This document shows, in pieces, positions 37,501 to 45,051 of a stretch of 64,000 nt of DNA (position 1 is the stretch's first letter; each line of letters starts with the position of its first letter). A program made the translations under genes and the position numbers. Origin of the DNA: Serripes groenlandicus (Eukaryota > Mollusca > Bivalvia > Cardiida > Cardiidae); NCBI GenBank assembly GCA_031761405.1, contig JASEVX010000011.1:23567235-23631234 (forward strand), read 5' to 3'. The notes below the pieces were generated by a model. It saw only the letters and a list, made by a program, of their open reading frames with translations. It had not been told where the DNA came from and did not search any database.

Positions 37501-40468
37501 ATGCGAAATTCTGGTCATCCTCTGCCGCATTCTTACAAGCCATGTTGATTGGTCAAAAAACTTTAGGGACAGGATTGCTTGGCTTCATATGGCTAAAGGG
37601 AAATTTGTTATATGTGGAAAAGGGTTAAATAGAGCTCAACAAAATATCACTCTTTGAGGGAAAGGGTTAAAAGGGTGGTTCACCAAAATTAAATTTGTTA
37701 TAGAGCATTACAAATTATCTGAAGAATATTCAACAGCAATGGATTTCTATAACCCGTACAACAGTTGCCACAGTATTGTTTTGAGATTTATTATACCCCC
37801 CGGCAAACAAAGTTTGGGGGCGGCAAACAAAGTTTGGGGGCGGCAAACAAAGTTTGGGGGGGTATATAGGAATCACCCTGTCTGTCCGTCCGTCTGTCCG
37901 TCTGTCCGTCTGTCCGTCTGTCTGTCTGTCCGTATGTCCACATTTCTTGTAAGCACTACTCCTCCTAAACGGCTCAATGGATTTGGTTCAAACTTTACAT
38001 GAAGGTTACACATCATATGTAGATATGCATGAAGGAAGATCACACGCCTCGGACTCTTCCAAGGGGAGATAATTTAACTTAGAGGTTATCTGCGAGGGAC
38101 TCCTGTGCACATACCTCCACATTTCTTGTAAGCACTACTCCTCCTAAACGGCTCAATGGATTTGGTTCAAATTTTACATGAAGGTTACACATCATATGTA
38201 GATATGCATGAAGGAAGATCATACGCCTCGGACTCTTCCAAGGGGAGATAATTCAACTTAGAGGTTATCTGCGAGGGACTCCTGTGCACATACCTCCACA
38301 TTTCTTGTAAGCACTACTCCTCCTAAACGGCTCAATGGATTTGGTTCAAACTTTACATGAAGGTTACACATCATATGTAGATATGCATGAAGGAAGATCA
38401 CACGCCTCGGACTCTTCCAAGGGGAGATAATTTAACTTAGAGGTTATCTGCGAGGGACTCCTGTGCACATACCTCCACATTTCTTGTAAGCACTACTCCT
38501 CCTAAACGGCTCAATGGATTTGGTTCAAACTTTACATGAAGGTTACACATCATATGTAGATATGCATGAAGGAAGATCACACGCCTCGGACTCTTCCAAG
38601 GGGAGATAATTTAACTTAGAGGTTATCTGCGAGGGACTCCTGTGCACATACCTCCACATTTCTTGTAAGCACTACTCCTCCTAAACGGCTCAATGGATTT
38701 GGTTCAAATTTTACATGAAGGTTACACATCATATGTAGATATGCATGAAGGAAGATCATACGCCTCAGACTCTTCCAAGGGGAGATAATTCAACTTAGAG
38801 GTTATCTGCGAGGGACTCCTGTGCACATACCTCCACATTTCTTGTAAGCACTACTGATTAAAACTGTATATGAAGGCTACACATTATATGTAGATATGCA
38901 TGAAGGAAGATTTTTCTCCTCAGATTCTTCCAATGGAAGATAAGCAAAGTAGAAACTTTACCATTGTATCCGATGCTTTGGGAGGGGAGCGGGGGGTATT
39001 CTTCAGTGAGCTTTGCTCACAGTATTTCTAGTTTAATCTGTTTCTGCAAAATAAGGAAAATCTCTTTAATTGAAAGAAAAACTACTGAAATGAGATATGA
39101 AACATTGTGATAAAAGGAGAAATTTCTCATTATAAGCAATTTATCCTTTCTTTCACCAAGGGTTTTTAACCCTTTACCTCATACGACAATTCTGCAGCAG
39201 ACGACTTTGAACATATTTTGTCAAAAAATAGAAAATCTCTTAAATTGAATGGATAACCTATGACTAAAAGTGGAAACATTGTGTCAAAAGGAGAAATTGC
39301 TTGTTTTGAGCAATTTCTTCTTTTGTCACTATGTTTTCAAAGTGATGATTGCTGCAGAGGCGTCAGGAAGCGTCTATATGAGGTAAAGGGTTAATGTAGT
39401 CTGCTACAGAAGGGATGAAATGCATCAGCATGCGAGAAAGTTTTAATCATGCCTGCACCATTTGCTATTATTTTTTGCAGGATTATTTACAGTCCCTCAA
39501 CAGCTTATATGAAGACTGGTTAATAAAAGAAACCAAGTTCAAAGCACCATGTCCTGTATTAGTAAGTACCATGGATTATGTTTATTACCATAACCCTTTC
39601 CAAAGTTTGCCACCTGTAGACGCATTTGCAGCAGACGACTTTTGAAAACATTGTTGCAAAAGAAGAAATTGCTCATAACAAGCAATTTCTTCATTTGCAA
39701 TAATGTTTTCAACTCTATTAAATGATTATACTTCCAAAAATTGAGATTTTCCATTTTTTTGCCCAGATGTGTTTAAAGCTGTCTGCTGCAGATTTGCTGT
39801 TTATAGTGGGAAAGGATTGATATTGTAAATTATTGCTTATTGGCTAACTACATACCTGATAAGACCCGGCCAACCTATTTGACATGTGGGATTATTATTT
39901 GGAACACCTTCAACAAGGTGACATGTTAAAAAACTTAGCTTCTGCCTTCAAACTGGGCGGGGACCTCTGTATTACCTGCAATATTCAGTGCACTGGCTGA
40001 AAGCCAGTCAAGCTTATGTCACGGTAATTTGTCCGTTTTGTGTCTGTGCATGTATCAACTTTTGGATTTAAACAACTTCTCCTCTGTAACCACTGGGCCA
40101 ATTGGTATGAAACTTCACAGGAAGCATCCTCTCAGAGTCCTCTCCTAAATTCCTTCAAATCTTTTGGATCCATGAAAACTTCTCCAATGGCTGATTCTCA
40201 AATAATTTTGTAGAAATGTTCCTTGTGTGATGCATTCAAGCCATGTTGATTGGCAATAAACATGGGTGATACTGTTGGCCTTATATTGGCTTTCATAAAA
40301 CTTAAAACAAATCTTCGTTCCCGAAATTTTTGGCCGATTTGCAAAACCTTGTTATTAAATATGTTATTTTAATTTCAGGTCATCAATACAGATTGCGGGA
40401 AGGATGAAATGTTTAGAAAATTTGATTTCCATAAAAGTGAAATTTTACAGAACTCGAAAGAAAATTGA
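20521..40468 (+). CDS. TK2: Deoxynucleoside kinase (thymidine kinase 2 / dNK family), ten exons, complete
   Basis: This enzyme phosphorylates deoxynucleosides to monophosphates in the salvage pathway. Exons are 20521-20548, 21087-21139, 29013-29087, 31184-31237, 33692-33781, 34710-34783, 36236-36324, 37226-37305, 39481-39561 and 40379-40468. Together they are 714 nt (237 aa plus stop), and all junctions are GT-AG and in phase. Visible motifs are the P-loop GNIGSGKST (residues 32-40), EPVFKW with the presumed catalytic Glu56, DASRW, VQLTM, the ERS motif (108-110), [21 protein letters not shown], an Arg-rich lid (167-173) and EDWLIK. Length is close to TK2 (about 265) and Drosophila dNK (250). 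The leader before the P-loop is only about 30 residues and has no clear mitochondrial presequence. An in-frame TAG at 20488 precedes the ATG. Oddities: the usual YLRT.PE reads YLQAKSE, and intron 2 holds a whole transposon-like unit. Confidence 0.93.
20691..20972 (+). repeat. CT microsatellite (polypyrimidine tract)
   Basis: About 280 bp of almost pure C/T with long (CT)n runs in kinase intron 1. The overlapping long ORFs on both strands are artefacts of the repeat. Confidence 0.97.
21087..21139 (+). CDS. TK2: TK2-like exon 2
   Basis: It has acceptor TTAACAG and donor GTAAGT. It encodes a basic leader ([18 protein letters not shown]) that runs directly into the P-loop strand of exon 3. Confidence 0.82.
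21266..21396 (+). repeat. Left inverted arm of the candidate transposon
   Basis: This pairs with the reverse complement of 27475-27607. Both arms end in AAGATGGCCGCCAT and share GTTAGCC about 45 bp before that point. Confidence 0.65.
21310..21850 (+). repeat. Three-unit tandem array of the left arm
   Basis: Units begin near 21310, 21483 and 21663 (spacing 173-180 bp). Each contains ATTGAAGTA, AACACGTTAGCC, a NGGCGGCCATTTTT block, GGGGTTGCTATAATTATG and a TTGTTTTGTTTGCATCTTGA tail. Confidence 0.8.
22370..22493. repeat. Foldback sequence upstream of the large ORF
   Basis: The left arm GTGCTTATTT..GTTTTTATGAAAC pairs with the right arm GTTTC..CAAAAACAAATAAGCAC. An inner pair is ATATGACG and CGTCATAT. 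Confidence 0.65.
22693..27183 (+). CDS. Putative transposase: Cys/His modules, XPG/PIN-like nuclease region, CXC tail
   Basis: An uninterrupted 1496-codon ORF. The frame opens at 22669 after a TAA and its first ATG is at 22693. I do not recognise a characterised orthologue. Seen in order: two N-terminal Cys/His modules (C20, C21, C23, C33 to YH..C at 93; C134, C137 to YH..C at 190), a long central region with [13 protein letters not shown] and [10 protein letters not shown], then VDGSAF (D1100), [11 protein letters not shown] (D1139, D1143), CNHEEADTR (E1231, E1232, D1234), NDTDIL (D1258, D1260), FTGCD (D1320) and FRGKGKK. The last 34 residues hold about a dozen Cys in CGC, CKC, CSCNC patterns like a tesmin/CXC zinc-binding domain. 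The acidic order D, E.D, D.D, D is that of FEN/XPG/PIN metal-dependent nucleases. Academ transposons are known to carry XPG-type nucleases, so this is a plausible class. AATAAA lies at 27333, about 150 bp past the stop. Confidence 0.8.
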   Translation: MSTLTATPLVSTLETDWNRCCLCQTEKDEELKCPPSRYDRNKDGDGYAMIARNVPFFKTINQMPIIMDPARLDHGEGIEETLRENNAKYHQSCRLLFNNSKLERARKRSANSKDLNECSVPAKSRRTSLENRLCFLCEQEAPQSELRNAMTMDLDKRLNECARNLNDGKLLAILSGGDIVAQELKYHRSCLTTLYNRERAYLASTENQGFHSSKEIEVNPIVFSELIVYVVETKTNADGPVVFRLADLVGLYNQRLQQLGVETPTVNSTRLKDKLLAEIPDLGAHKKGRDILLAFKKDIGEALSQAIDYSDALMVTKAAEILRRHMIKHKAAFNGTFHDNCIEDAVPSILLQFVCMIEHGADIKSQLRFGASKTDLAMAQLLQYNCYAKYKEGAKTFRHSKDRETPFPVFIGMSTYAKTRKRLLVEMLHEHGLSISYDRVLEVSAQLGDAAVNRYKNEGVVCPSDLRKDLFTTAAMDNIDHNPSATTATTSFHGTSISVFQHPTSANQGQIRERNLIDNKAKKVPELPDSYTTIHPAFFTQKQPSPTTIETPLVLRTLQLMPEFDWLQKVSVTETVDDEEVNISWSSYHASMKRSPAFQISITALLPLLREQAHSVATIRHVMDRVKEIVSHLNPGQSPVIAADQPLYATAKQIQWHWPDRYGEDKFVIMFGGLHIEMAAFKSIGTLLQESGWTSALVESGIASFGTAESFLSASSVTRTRQMHQITACTLYKLQIEAYNRNTSEVNENDDPNPTFEEWCKQRETQSPQFQFWNLILRMELTIFSLIRSFREANFRLYCQALQELLPYFFANNNVNYARWLPIHLKDMLCLEQKHPAIATEFHNGKFVVHKSVRKFSALAIDQAHEQANAIIKGDGGAIGITEDPSALRRWMVAGPEVSHLNAQYESLSEVQDANEPTQHHEQTRQFQKTFLDRVNKLHSVMLEMGNPFMDESKELVTLDTKNVAHPTAAELVAKHHEKGKKSFESFLKSFENGEQCRFYEPIKKNKTDFFRQQPEASSKVLKQKNIKDDCLLFSKLFISCQSRECDLQEFFQHENQSFPAALSDSGNLYSCQKSQLASILEDQVSLPDTEPNVEAIIVDGSAFVNSVQPRLSKTFEEYATLEIIPKIETFSSKYQRTDIVFDIYRTGSLKAETRSRRGFGARRRVTDKGKIPQNWQSFLRDNTNKTELFSFLADKIVELCSTNIVIVTRLEGVVCNRPISTEGLAPCNHEEADTRIFVHARHAVAEGFRSIMIKANDTDILVISVSVLSSFQDLGLQTLWIDFGQGKNQRWIPIHDICRSIGYGKSQGISFFHAFTGCDIVSAFRGKGKKTAWQTWNVCPEVTSVFAKLSKYPPVINDSDQDILEMYVIAMYDKSSPTANINNARLDLFARKQRSYESIPPTHGALIEHTRRAAYQAGCIWGQSIISNMETECPGEWGWNKKGDIWQIVWTKLAPIAQSCQQLTKCGCKTECCGRCKCFRLSLPCTALCSCNCET
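27333..27338 (+). promoter_or_regulatory. Polyadenylation signal after the large ORF
   Basis: AATAAA lies about 150 bp downstream of the TAG stop, followed by T/G-rich sequence, as expected for a separate polyadenylated transcript. Confidence 0.45.
27475..27607 (-). repeat. Right inverted arm of the candidate transposon
   Basis: On the minus strand it reads AAATCTTTCAG, TGATGCAAGCA, ATTTGG, GTTAGCC and AAGATGGCCGCCAT in the same order as the left arm. Confidence 0.65.
27944..28800 (-). mobile_element. AACAAGAGGGCC element (inverted), transferred into kinase intron 2
   Basis: It begins with the CTCACC hairpin after a T run and ends in GACCATCATGGCCCTCTTGT. Internal units resemble those of 5575-7440 (GTTAACACTC, CTAGGTCACTAGGCC). 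Confidence 0.78.
29013..29087 (+). CDS. TK2: TK2-like exon 3 (P-loop)
   Basis: It has acceptor GATAG and donor GTAAGG and encodes 25 codons starting [18 protein letters not shown]. This is the Walker A nucleotide-binding loop of the family. Confidence 0.95.
29120..29353 (+). repeat. TTAA MITE (A, forward)
   Basis: Complete copy directly after kinase exon 3. A subfamily B copy abuts its right end. Confidence 0.85.
29351..29720 (-). repeat. Two adjoining degenerate TTAA MITE copies (B)
   Basis: AACCCTTTCCCGCATACA and TGCAGCAGCCAAC are followed near 29517 by a second GCATCTGCAGCAGACAACC and AGAAATTGCTCATTGTGAG. Confidence 0.6.
30173..30402 (+). repeat. TTAA MITE (A, forward)
   Basis: Complete copy in kinase intron 3, with central palindrome AAATTGCACAAAACGTGCAA. 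Confidence 0.87.
30633..30861 (+). repeat. TTAA MITE (A, forward)
   Basis: Second complete copy in kinase intron 3, 230 bp from the previous one and in the same orientation. Confidence 0.87.
31184..31237 (+). CDS. TK2: TK2-like exon 4
   Basis: It is 18 codons, [18 protein letters not shown], matching the family EPV.KW segment that carries the catalytic glutamate. The acceptor is ATCCAG and the donor GTAAGG. Confidence 0.95.
31540..33175 (+). repeat. TTAA MITE (A) split by an AACAAGAGGGCC element
   Basis: The left part is 31540-31680 (to GAGATCTTCTATTTTT). The right part resumes at about 33118 (GACAAAATATGTTGAATG) and ends at GTTAA. Joined, the parts match the unbroken copies. Confidence 0.88.
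31681..33118 (-). mobile_element. AACAAGAGGGCC element (inverted) nested in a MITE
   Basis: It begins AGCTCACCTGAGC..GGTGAGTTATTG and ends in GGGCCAGCATGGCCCTCTTG. It has about six internal units carrying the reverse of the TGGCGGCCATGTTTTT block and includes a G run at 32200-32222. Confidence 0.88.
33692..33781 (+). CDS. TK2: TK2-like exon 5
   Basis: It is 30 codons with MMYKDASRW and FQSYVQLTM, part of the substrate-pocket helices. The acceptor is ATTTCAG and the donor GTATGA. Confidence 0.95.
33800..34410 (-). repeat. Degenerate AACAAGAGGGCC-type units
   Basis: Eroded blocks such as TTGTAGAAACGATCCTTGGG, AAAACTT-like runs and GATTTTCAAATAATTTTT remain. Confidence 0.5.
34556..34584. repeat. 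AT microsatellite
   Basis: A (TA)n run in kinase intron 5. Confidence 0.9.
34710..34783 (+). CDS. TK2: TK2-like exon 6 (ERS motif)
   Basis: It encodes [18 protein letters not shown] and onward and ends in phase 2 at donor GTAACT. It contains the ERS and SARY..ENLY motifs. Confidence 0.95.
35577..35806 (+). repeat. TTAA MITE (B, forward)
   Basis: AACCTTTCCCATTTACAGA, GCAGCAGATGAC, AAATTGCTCAAAACAAGCAA, GTCGTCTGCTGCAG and GTGGGAAAGAGT. Confidence 0.72.
36036..36207 (+). repeat. Shortened TTAA MITE (B)
   Basis: Both ends are present but about 50 bp of the interior is missing. It ends 29 bp before kinase exon 7, inside the polypyrimidine/branch region of the intron. Confidence 0.72.
36236..36324 (+). 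CDS. TK2: TK2-like exon 7
   Basis: It has acceptor TTTTTCAG and encodes [19 protein letters not shown] and onward to DLI. It ends in phase 1 at donor GTAAAA. Confidence 0.95.
36454..36660 (+). mobile_element. tRNA-derived SINE, second family
   Basis: The head TGTGACCGAGTGGTTAGCGA has B-box GGGTTCGATCCCC, then CCTTGGGCAAGGCAC (a segment common in metazoan SINEs) and a tail GTTAAACTC..AAACAAAATT. It lies in kinase intron 7. Confidence 0.8.
36692..36770 (+). repeat. Partial TTAA MITE (B)
   Basis: AAACCTTTCCCACATATAGA and CCTCTGCAGCAGACTTC only. Confidence 0.6.
36885..37107 (-). repeat. TTAA MITE (reverse)
   Basis: Complete copy ending 118 bp before kinase exon 8. Confidence 0.8.
37226..37305 (+). 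CDS. TK2: TK2-like exon 8 (lid)
   Basis: It has acceptor ATTTCAG and donor GTAAGT and encodes YLQAKSETC, then the Arg-rich lid [10 protein letters not shown]. The first Arg of the family YLRT motif is Gln here. Confidence 0.93.
37790..39031 (+). mobile_element. Helitron-like element with 179 bp tandem array
   Basis: The left end holds three copies of a 25 bp unit CGGCAAACAAAGTTTGGGGG, then a (TCTG/TCCG)n run. The array units start at 37939, 38118, 38297, 38476, 38655 and 38834, exactly 179 bp apart and nearly identical. The right end has hairpin GTGAGCTTTGCTCAC, then AGTATTTCTAG. A hairpin followed by CTAG is the Helitron 3' signature. There is no helicase ORF, so it is non-autonomous. It lies in kinase intron 8. 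Confidence 0.75.
39167..39394 (-). repeat. TTAA MITE (A, reverse)
   Basis: Complete copy ending 86 bp before kinase exon 9. Confidence 0.86.
39481..39561 (+). CDS. TK2: TK2-like exon 9
   Basis: It is 27 codons, [16 protein letters not shown] and onward, ending CPVL, with acceptor TTTGCAG and donor GTAAGT. It matches the family YL..LH..HE.WL segment. Confidence 0.93.
39591..39820 (+). repeat. TTAA MITE (B, forward)
   Basis: It begins 30 bp after kinase exon 9. The right end GTGGGAAAGGATTG is eroded. Confidence 0.72.
40020..40350 (-). repeat. Degenerate AACAAGAGGGCC-type fragment
   Basis: CTTCTCCTCTGTAACCACTG, GAAACTTCACAGGAAGCATC and ATTTTGTAGAAATGTTCCTT are shared with 31681-33118. Confidence 0.65.
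40379..40468 (+). CDS. TK2: TK2-like exon 10 (stop codon)
   Basis: It has acceptor AATTTCAG and encodes [12 protein letters not shown] and onward to a TGA at 40466. It continues the last beta strand (PVLVI) and ends with a short tail. Confidence 0.85.
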   Translation, partial: VINTDCGKDEMFRKFDFHKSEILQNSKEN

Positions 40469-40519
40469 TTTTATTGATATTTTAATGTTATGCAATTTTA
40501 TGTAGATATAGCTGCTTTT

Positions 40520-40749
40520 TTAACCCTTTCCCTCATACGATAATTCTGCAGCAGACGACTTTGAACGTATTTTGTCAAAACATAGAAAATCTCTATAATT
40601 CATTGGATAACCTATGACAAAAAGTTGAAAACATTGTGGCAAAAGGAGAAATTGCACGTTTTGTGCAATTTCTTCTTTTGTCACTATGTTTTCAAAAAGC
40701 CGTCTGCTGCAGAGGCGTCAGAAAGCCTCTATATGAGGGAAAGGGTTAA
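40520..40749 (-). repeat. TTAA MITE (A, reverse)
   Basis: Complete copy 52 bp past the kinase stop codon, so it may lie in the 3' UTR. Confidence 0.87.
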
Positions 40750-41007
40750 TAATCATTGATATGAGTTCTATAATTTTATGGTAAATCCTCTTTTGGATGG
40801 AGTGTGTGCAAACTGATATTCCACCACACTTTTTTTGTTTTTATTGGATTAGGATATAATTTGTCTAACTTTATTGGGCAGCAGTAAGATTTTATCATTT
40901 TGGTGTAATTGAATATTTCTTACAGGTTAATTTTTAAGTTTTTACTCTTTATCAACACAATCTAGGTTTGATAAGCCTGGTCATCTGCAGTATGTTTGGA
41001 GTTTTAC

Positions 41008-41405
41008 TTAACCCTTTCCCTCATACAACAATTCTGCAGCAGACGACTTTGAACATATTTTGTTAAAGAATGGAAAATCTCTTTAATTGAATGGACTAAA
41101 AGTGGAAAACATTGTGGCAAAAGGAGAAATTGCTTGTTTTGAGCAATTTCTTCTTTTGTCACTTAAGTTTTCAAAAAGCCTCCTGCAGTGCAGAGTTAAC
41201 CCTTTCCCTCATACGAGAATTCTGCAGCAGACGACTTTGAACATATCCTGTCAAAAGATGATTAAGCTATGACTAAAAGTGGAAAACATTGTGGCAAAAG
41301 GAGAAATTGCTCCTTTCATCACAATGTTTTCAACTCCATTCAATAAATGTACCACAATGTTTTATGAAGTTGTCTGCTGCATATTCAGTGTATACGGGAG
41401 ATAAG
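41008..41405 (-). repeat. Two adjoining TTAA MITE copies sharing one TTAA
   Basis: The first runs 41008-41199 with a truncated right end. The second starts at the same TTAA (41196) and fades into a SINE near 41405. Confidence 0.72.
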
Positions 41406-41618
41406 GTTCGATACCCGGTTGCGGCGCGTTCTTTCGGGCGATGTTTTCCATTGCCTCTCACCTCTGATCTATGTGAGAAAGTAGTCAGTGGCTTCGGAAG
41501 AATGTTGTGTAAGTACTGGTGTGGGAAAGCCAGGAAAACATGGGTAGGTGCACTGACCGCCGTGATATGACCAAAGCTGTTGAAAACGGCGTTAAACTCC
41601 AAACAAACAAACGGGAGA
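41403..41618 (+). mobile_element. SINE, 5' truncated
   Basis: GGTTCGATACCCGG (B-box-like), CTGACCGCCGTGATATGACC and the tail GGCGTTAAACTCCAAACAAA. It interrupts a MITE: CGGGAGATAAGGTT occurs on both sides (41395 and 41613) as a likely target duplication. Confidence 0.78.
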
Positions 41619-41924
41619 TAAGGTTAAAACTGGATAAGTGAGTGAATGGTAGAAATCTTTTTCAATGCCTCAGAACATGCAGAAAAACCTGGAAATATCA
41701 TTTAAAATGTGGGGTTATTTTATACTTGTCTCTATTGCTATTACAAAGTAGTAATTGATGTTGTTTACTAGAGTTAATTGTCCGGTGTGACGTATGTGTG
41801 TGTTCATGTTATAAATTACAATGTTAGTGTAAATGTACAAATGTAAATTAGTCTGAATATATGTATTCATGTGAAAACGAAAAGATTCTGAGTTTCTTTG
41901 TTAGTTGTCTGTGCATGAAGTGTT

Positions 41925-42120
41925 CAAGGTGAGCTATTGTGATCGCCTTTTGTCCGTCGTGTGTTGTCAACAATTTCTTTAAACAACATCTCTTAATTCA
42001 TAGGATTGTTCCTTAGGTTGCCCACTTTTAGAAATTCCAATTCTGGTTGCCATGGAAACAGAAAGATAAAAAACTTTAAATTTAAAACAGATGATCAATA
42101 CGAGACCATCAAGGTTCTGC
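41925..42120 (-). repeat. AGCTCACC-type fragment
   Basis: AAGGTGAGCTATTGTGATCG and CCTTTTGTCCGTCGT match the terminal region of 31681-33118. Confidence 0.6.
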
Positions 42121-42284
42121 TGTATATTATTCCTTTATCACGTAGAACAATTCTGTGGCAGATAATTTTGAAGATCGACAAATGAGAGTGAGATAATTTG
42201 ATAAAATCTAAAAATCATTGTGGTAGAAATTTGCTCATTGCGAGCAATAACTCCTTTTGTGACAATATTTTGAAGTATCTGAAG

Positions 42285-42543
42285 AAGAGTGGGTATATAG
42301 GAGTCAATGTGTCGGGCTGTTGGTCGGAAGCCATATTTTGTCCGGCCTATTTCTTGCAAACCACTGTGTGGAATTCAATAAAACTTTACATGAAGCTTCT
42401 ATACCAAGAGGAGATGAGCATATTCTAAAGGGGTTACAATTGCATTTTATTTTACTGAGTTATGGCCCTTTTACTTATTAAGTTATGGTGTAGGTCAAGG
42501 TGCTGCTTAGGGGGTATTTATCATCTTCAGCGATAGTTCTAGT
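42285..42543 (+). repeat. Fragment related to the 37790 Helitron-like element
   Basis: GTATATAGGAGTCAATGTGT near the start and GGGGGTATTTATCATC..GTTCTAG at the end, again with CTAG followed by TT. Confidence 0.5.
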
Positions 42544-42879
42544 TTATGTTTGGTCAAATTGAGTATGTATACATAACCTGTCCGAATGAATCAGCCGTGG
42601 TAAATGCACAAGATTTGAGATGATCAGGCCCCAATTCCACCAACTAAAGATCCAGGCCTGTACCTCAAAAGTCGCGGTCAAAGATTAAAATTTGGACTGT
42701 AAACAATTTCTCCTTTCGTCACACTGTTTTTAACTATATTTAATGATAGAGCTGCGTTATGGAAATTGTGTCACTTTTTGGCCAATATTTTTTCAAAGAT
42801 TAGTTTTATCAGTGTAAGGGTTAAAATATATCTGTGTTAAAAGAATATACATTTTGTCAGAAACGCGTTAATTTCTGCC

Positions 42880-43010
42880 CATCACAATATCAATCGTGGG
42901 CAGAGAAGGTATTCGAGCTCGCATCCCCCTGACCCGAGAGACCCTGGCACTGACTTATCTATTGAAGCTACCTGATGACTTCAAAGAGTTCCATTTTGAC
43001 CACAATGTCG
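42880..43010 (-). other. Possible SINE head fragment
   Basis: On the minus strand GATGCGAGCTCGAATACC resembles a B-box. Support is weak. Confidence 0.3.
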
Positions 43011-43065
43011 GGACGGTAATAAAACATTTGAGAGGAGTCCATTACCTCTTTCAGCACCGAATAGT

Positions 43066-43296
43066 TTAACCCTTTCCCTCATACCACAATTCTGCAGCAG
43101 ACGACTTCGAACATATTTTGTCAAAACATAGAAAATCTCTATAATTGAATGAATAATCTATGACTAAAAGTGGAAAACATTGTGGCAAAAGGAGAAATTG
43201 CTGGTTTTGAGCAATTTCTCCTTTTGTCATTATTTTTTTCAAAAAGTCTCCTGATGCAGAGGCATCAGAGAGCGTCTATATGAGGGAAAGGGTTAA
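43066..43296 (-). repeat. TTAA MITE (A, reverse)
   Basis: Complete copy with central palindrome AAATTGCTGGTTTTGAGCAA. Confidence 0.86.
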
Positions 43297-43350
43297 AGGA
43301 GACTTCCGTATTCAAAATCGGCCGTCTCTATTTCTCATGTAATACATACG

Positions 43351-43511
43351 GAATATTACGTTGCGGGAGCGATAAAAGGGTTTGTATTGCACGACAAGTA
43401 GCGTGGAAAAATCGATATCTTACGAGACCGAAGGTCGAGTAAGATATGGATTTTCCCACGCTACGAGTCGTGCAATACGTACCCATTTATCGCTCCCGCA
43501 ACGTAATATGC
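43351..43511. repeat. Long palindrome, 161 bp
   Basis: ATTACGTTGCGGGAGCGATA at the left pairs with TATCGCTCCCGCAACGTAAT at the right. The arms include GCACGAC..GTAGCGTGG, and the centre is GACCGAAGGTC. Long ORFs here are only readings of the two arms. Confidence 0.88.
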
Positions 43512-43942
43512 CTTTTATTATATACCTACGATCGATGAAGAGCGAAAAAACTATTAAATATACAGATTCAATACATTGTTTATTGGGGATACCTCGCTGA
43601 AAGTATTCCGCGCACTGTCTGACGTCACAATCTTGTATTTACACCGCATGTAGATACGGAATTTTAATCTGTCGTGGTGTATTTGCGCATGTCAATCTGT
43701 GTGTATTTCCACCGGAAAATGTACAGGCATATAATAAAAGTTTTTAACTATTTTGATAACTCAAAAGGCAAAAACAATGCAGATTTCAGGTGAGACAGTT
43801 CGTTACGAGCTGACTCGCCTGAATCTGTATTGTTTGCAAAAGCCTCAATATTGCCTTTGGCGCTGTAAGAGTTATACTCGTATAAGAGGTGAATCATACG
43901 GCAGCCAAAGAATCGTTTTCAACTGCTCAAGCTAAGATTTCC

Positions 43943-44220
43943 GTTAAACCATTTCCCACATGCAGACGCCTTGTTTTCAACACTGTTTAATAATAAATAC
44001 TTCATTCATTAAGATTTTCCGAACTTTTTGTTCCTGACGATGTTTTTAAAGCCGTCTGCTCCAGATGTGTTGCTTGTGGTTATGGATTAACCCTTCCCTC
44101 GTATAGACGACCTTTGACAACATTTGCTGCAGAGGACTTTGGGTAAACATTGTGGAACGAGGAAAATTAGCTCACTATGAGTAATTTCTCTTTTTACCAT
44201 AATGGTTTCCACACTTATCC
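43943..44220 (+). repeat. Degenerate TTAA MITE segments (B)
   Basis: TTAAACCATTTCCCACATGC and GCCGTCTGCTCCAG, then TTAACCCTTCCCTCGTATAG and TTGCTGCAGAGGAC. Confidence 0.55.
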
Positions 44221-44302
44221 GGACAAGTAAATCCAGCAATTTAGTAGAAATCAGGACTTCCTTCCTTTTCCCTCTACTACTGTCAAAATTATTTACTCTA
44301 AC

Positions 44303-44575
44303 ATTGATTGGTTGGCGTTTAACGCGGCTTTCAACATTTGTTTAGTTATATAGCGGCCAGGTATATCAACGTGTTTCGGTTCCTGGCGTTCTCCCACCAG
44401 TTCTCCACAGCGCTTTCTTTCCAAGCAACTGGCTGCTTATCCACATAGACTTAATAACCCATTGGTGGAAGACAAATTGCCGCTCGTCAAAATGACTTTT
44501 ATTAAACGTCAAAAAGAAAGTCGGCCGAGCTGTGGTTCAAACTCGCACATCCCCTAGATTTGACAGTCCGGGGTT
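44303..44575 (-). mobile_element. Old SINE copy of the 10505 family
   Basis: It is colinear over its full length but with many substitutions (CAAGCAACTGGCTGCTT, CCATTGGTGGAAGACAAAT), so it is an older insertion than the two with intact duplications. Confidence 0.75.
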
Positions 44576-44615
44576 CGTCTACGTTAACGTGAAAAGCGTT
44601 ATATCCATTTAGTTT

Positions 44616-44928
44616 GCCATTCACGTCGATTTATATCGCGGAGTTTCCTGGGTAAATAACCGGTGATTTCGGTAAATTCACCCTGACATGAGCCTTTCCA
44701 CGAGAAAATTAACATGCTGCGTACGTAGGCTACTCCGGGCAGACACTTTTTCGCCTACTGTGGTTTTTTCTGTTACAGGAGTCATTAGTCTATTCTCTAA
44801 AGTTTAAACTCCTACCCACCTGAGATATGGAAAATGTCGGCCCGGATTGGCCTGCGCGATATCACAAGTTATTTACCCGGGAAACTTCGCGATTTAACTG
44901 AAATACTGTTTAAAGCGGCGTGAATGGC
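44616..44928. repeat. Foldback element, 313 bp
   Basis: GCCATTCACG at the left pairs with CGTGAATGGC at the right. Inner arms TATCGCGGAGTTTCCTGGGT and its near-inverse ACCCGGGAAACTTCGCGAT also pair. Confidence 0.75.
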
Positions 44929-45051
44929 TGATCTGGGTCGATGCATTACGCAGTCCATAATTGTTTTTTCTCATGTGAGTCAGCTACAGTGCTTATCCCC
45001 GGAAGTCGGAGCCCAAAAAAGGTTAAGCCACTTCTACAATATATCTTTGAT

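Noticed and set aside
37216..37548. 110-codon ORF as a separate gene
   Set aside because: Its first part is kinase exon 8; translation beyond donor GTAAGT at 37306 is intron.
39415..39645. 76-codon ORF as a gene
   Set aside because: It contains kinase exon 9 (39481-39561); the remainder is intron and MITE.
43382..43600. 72-codon plus-strand ORF
   Set aside because: It reads through the two arms of the 43351-43511 palindrome.
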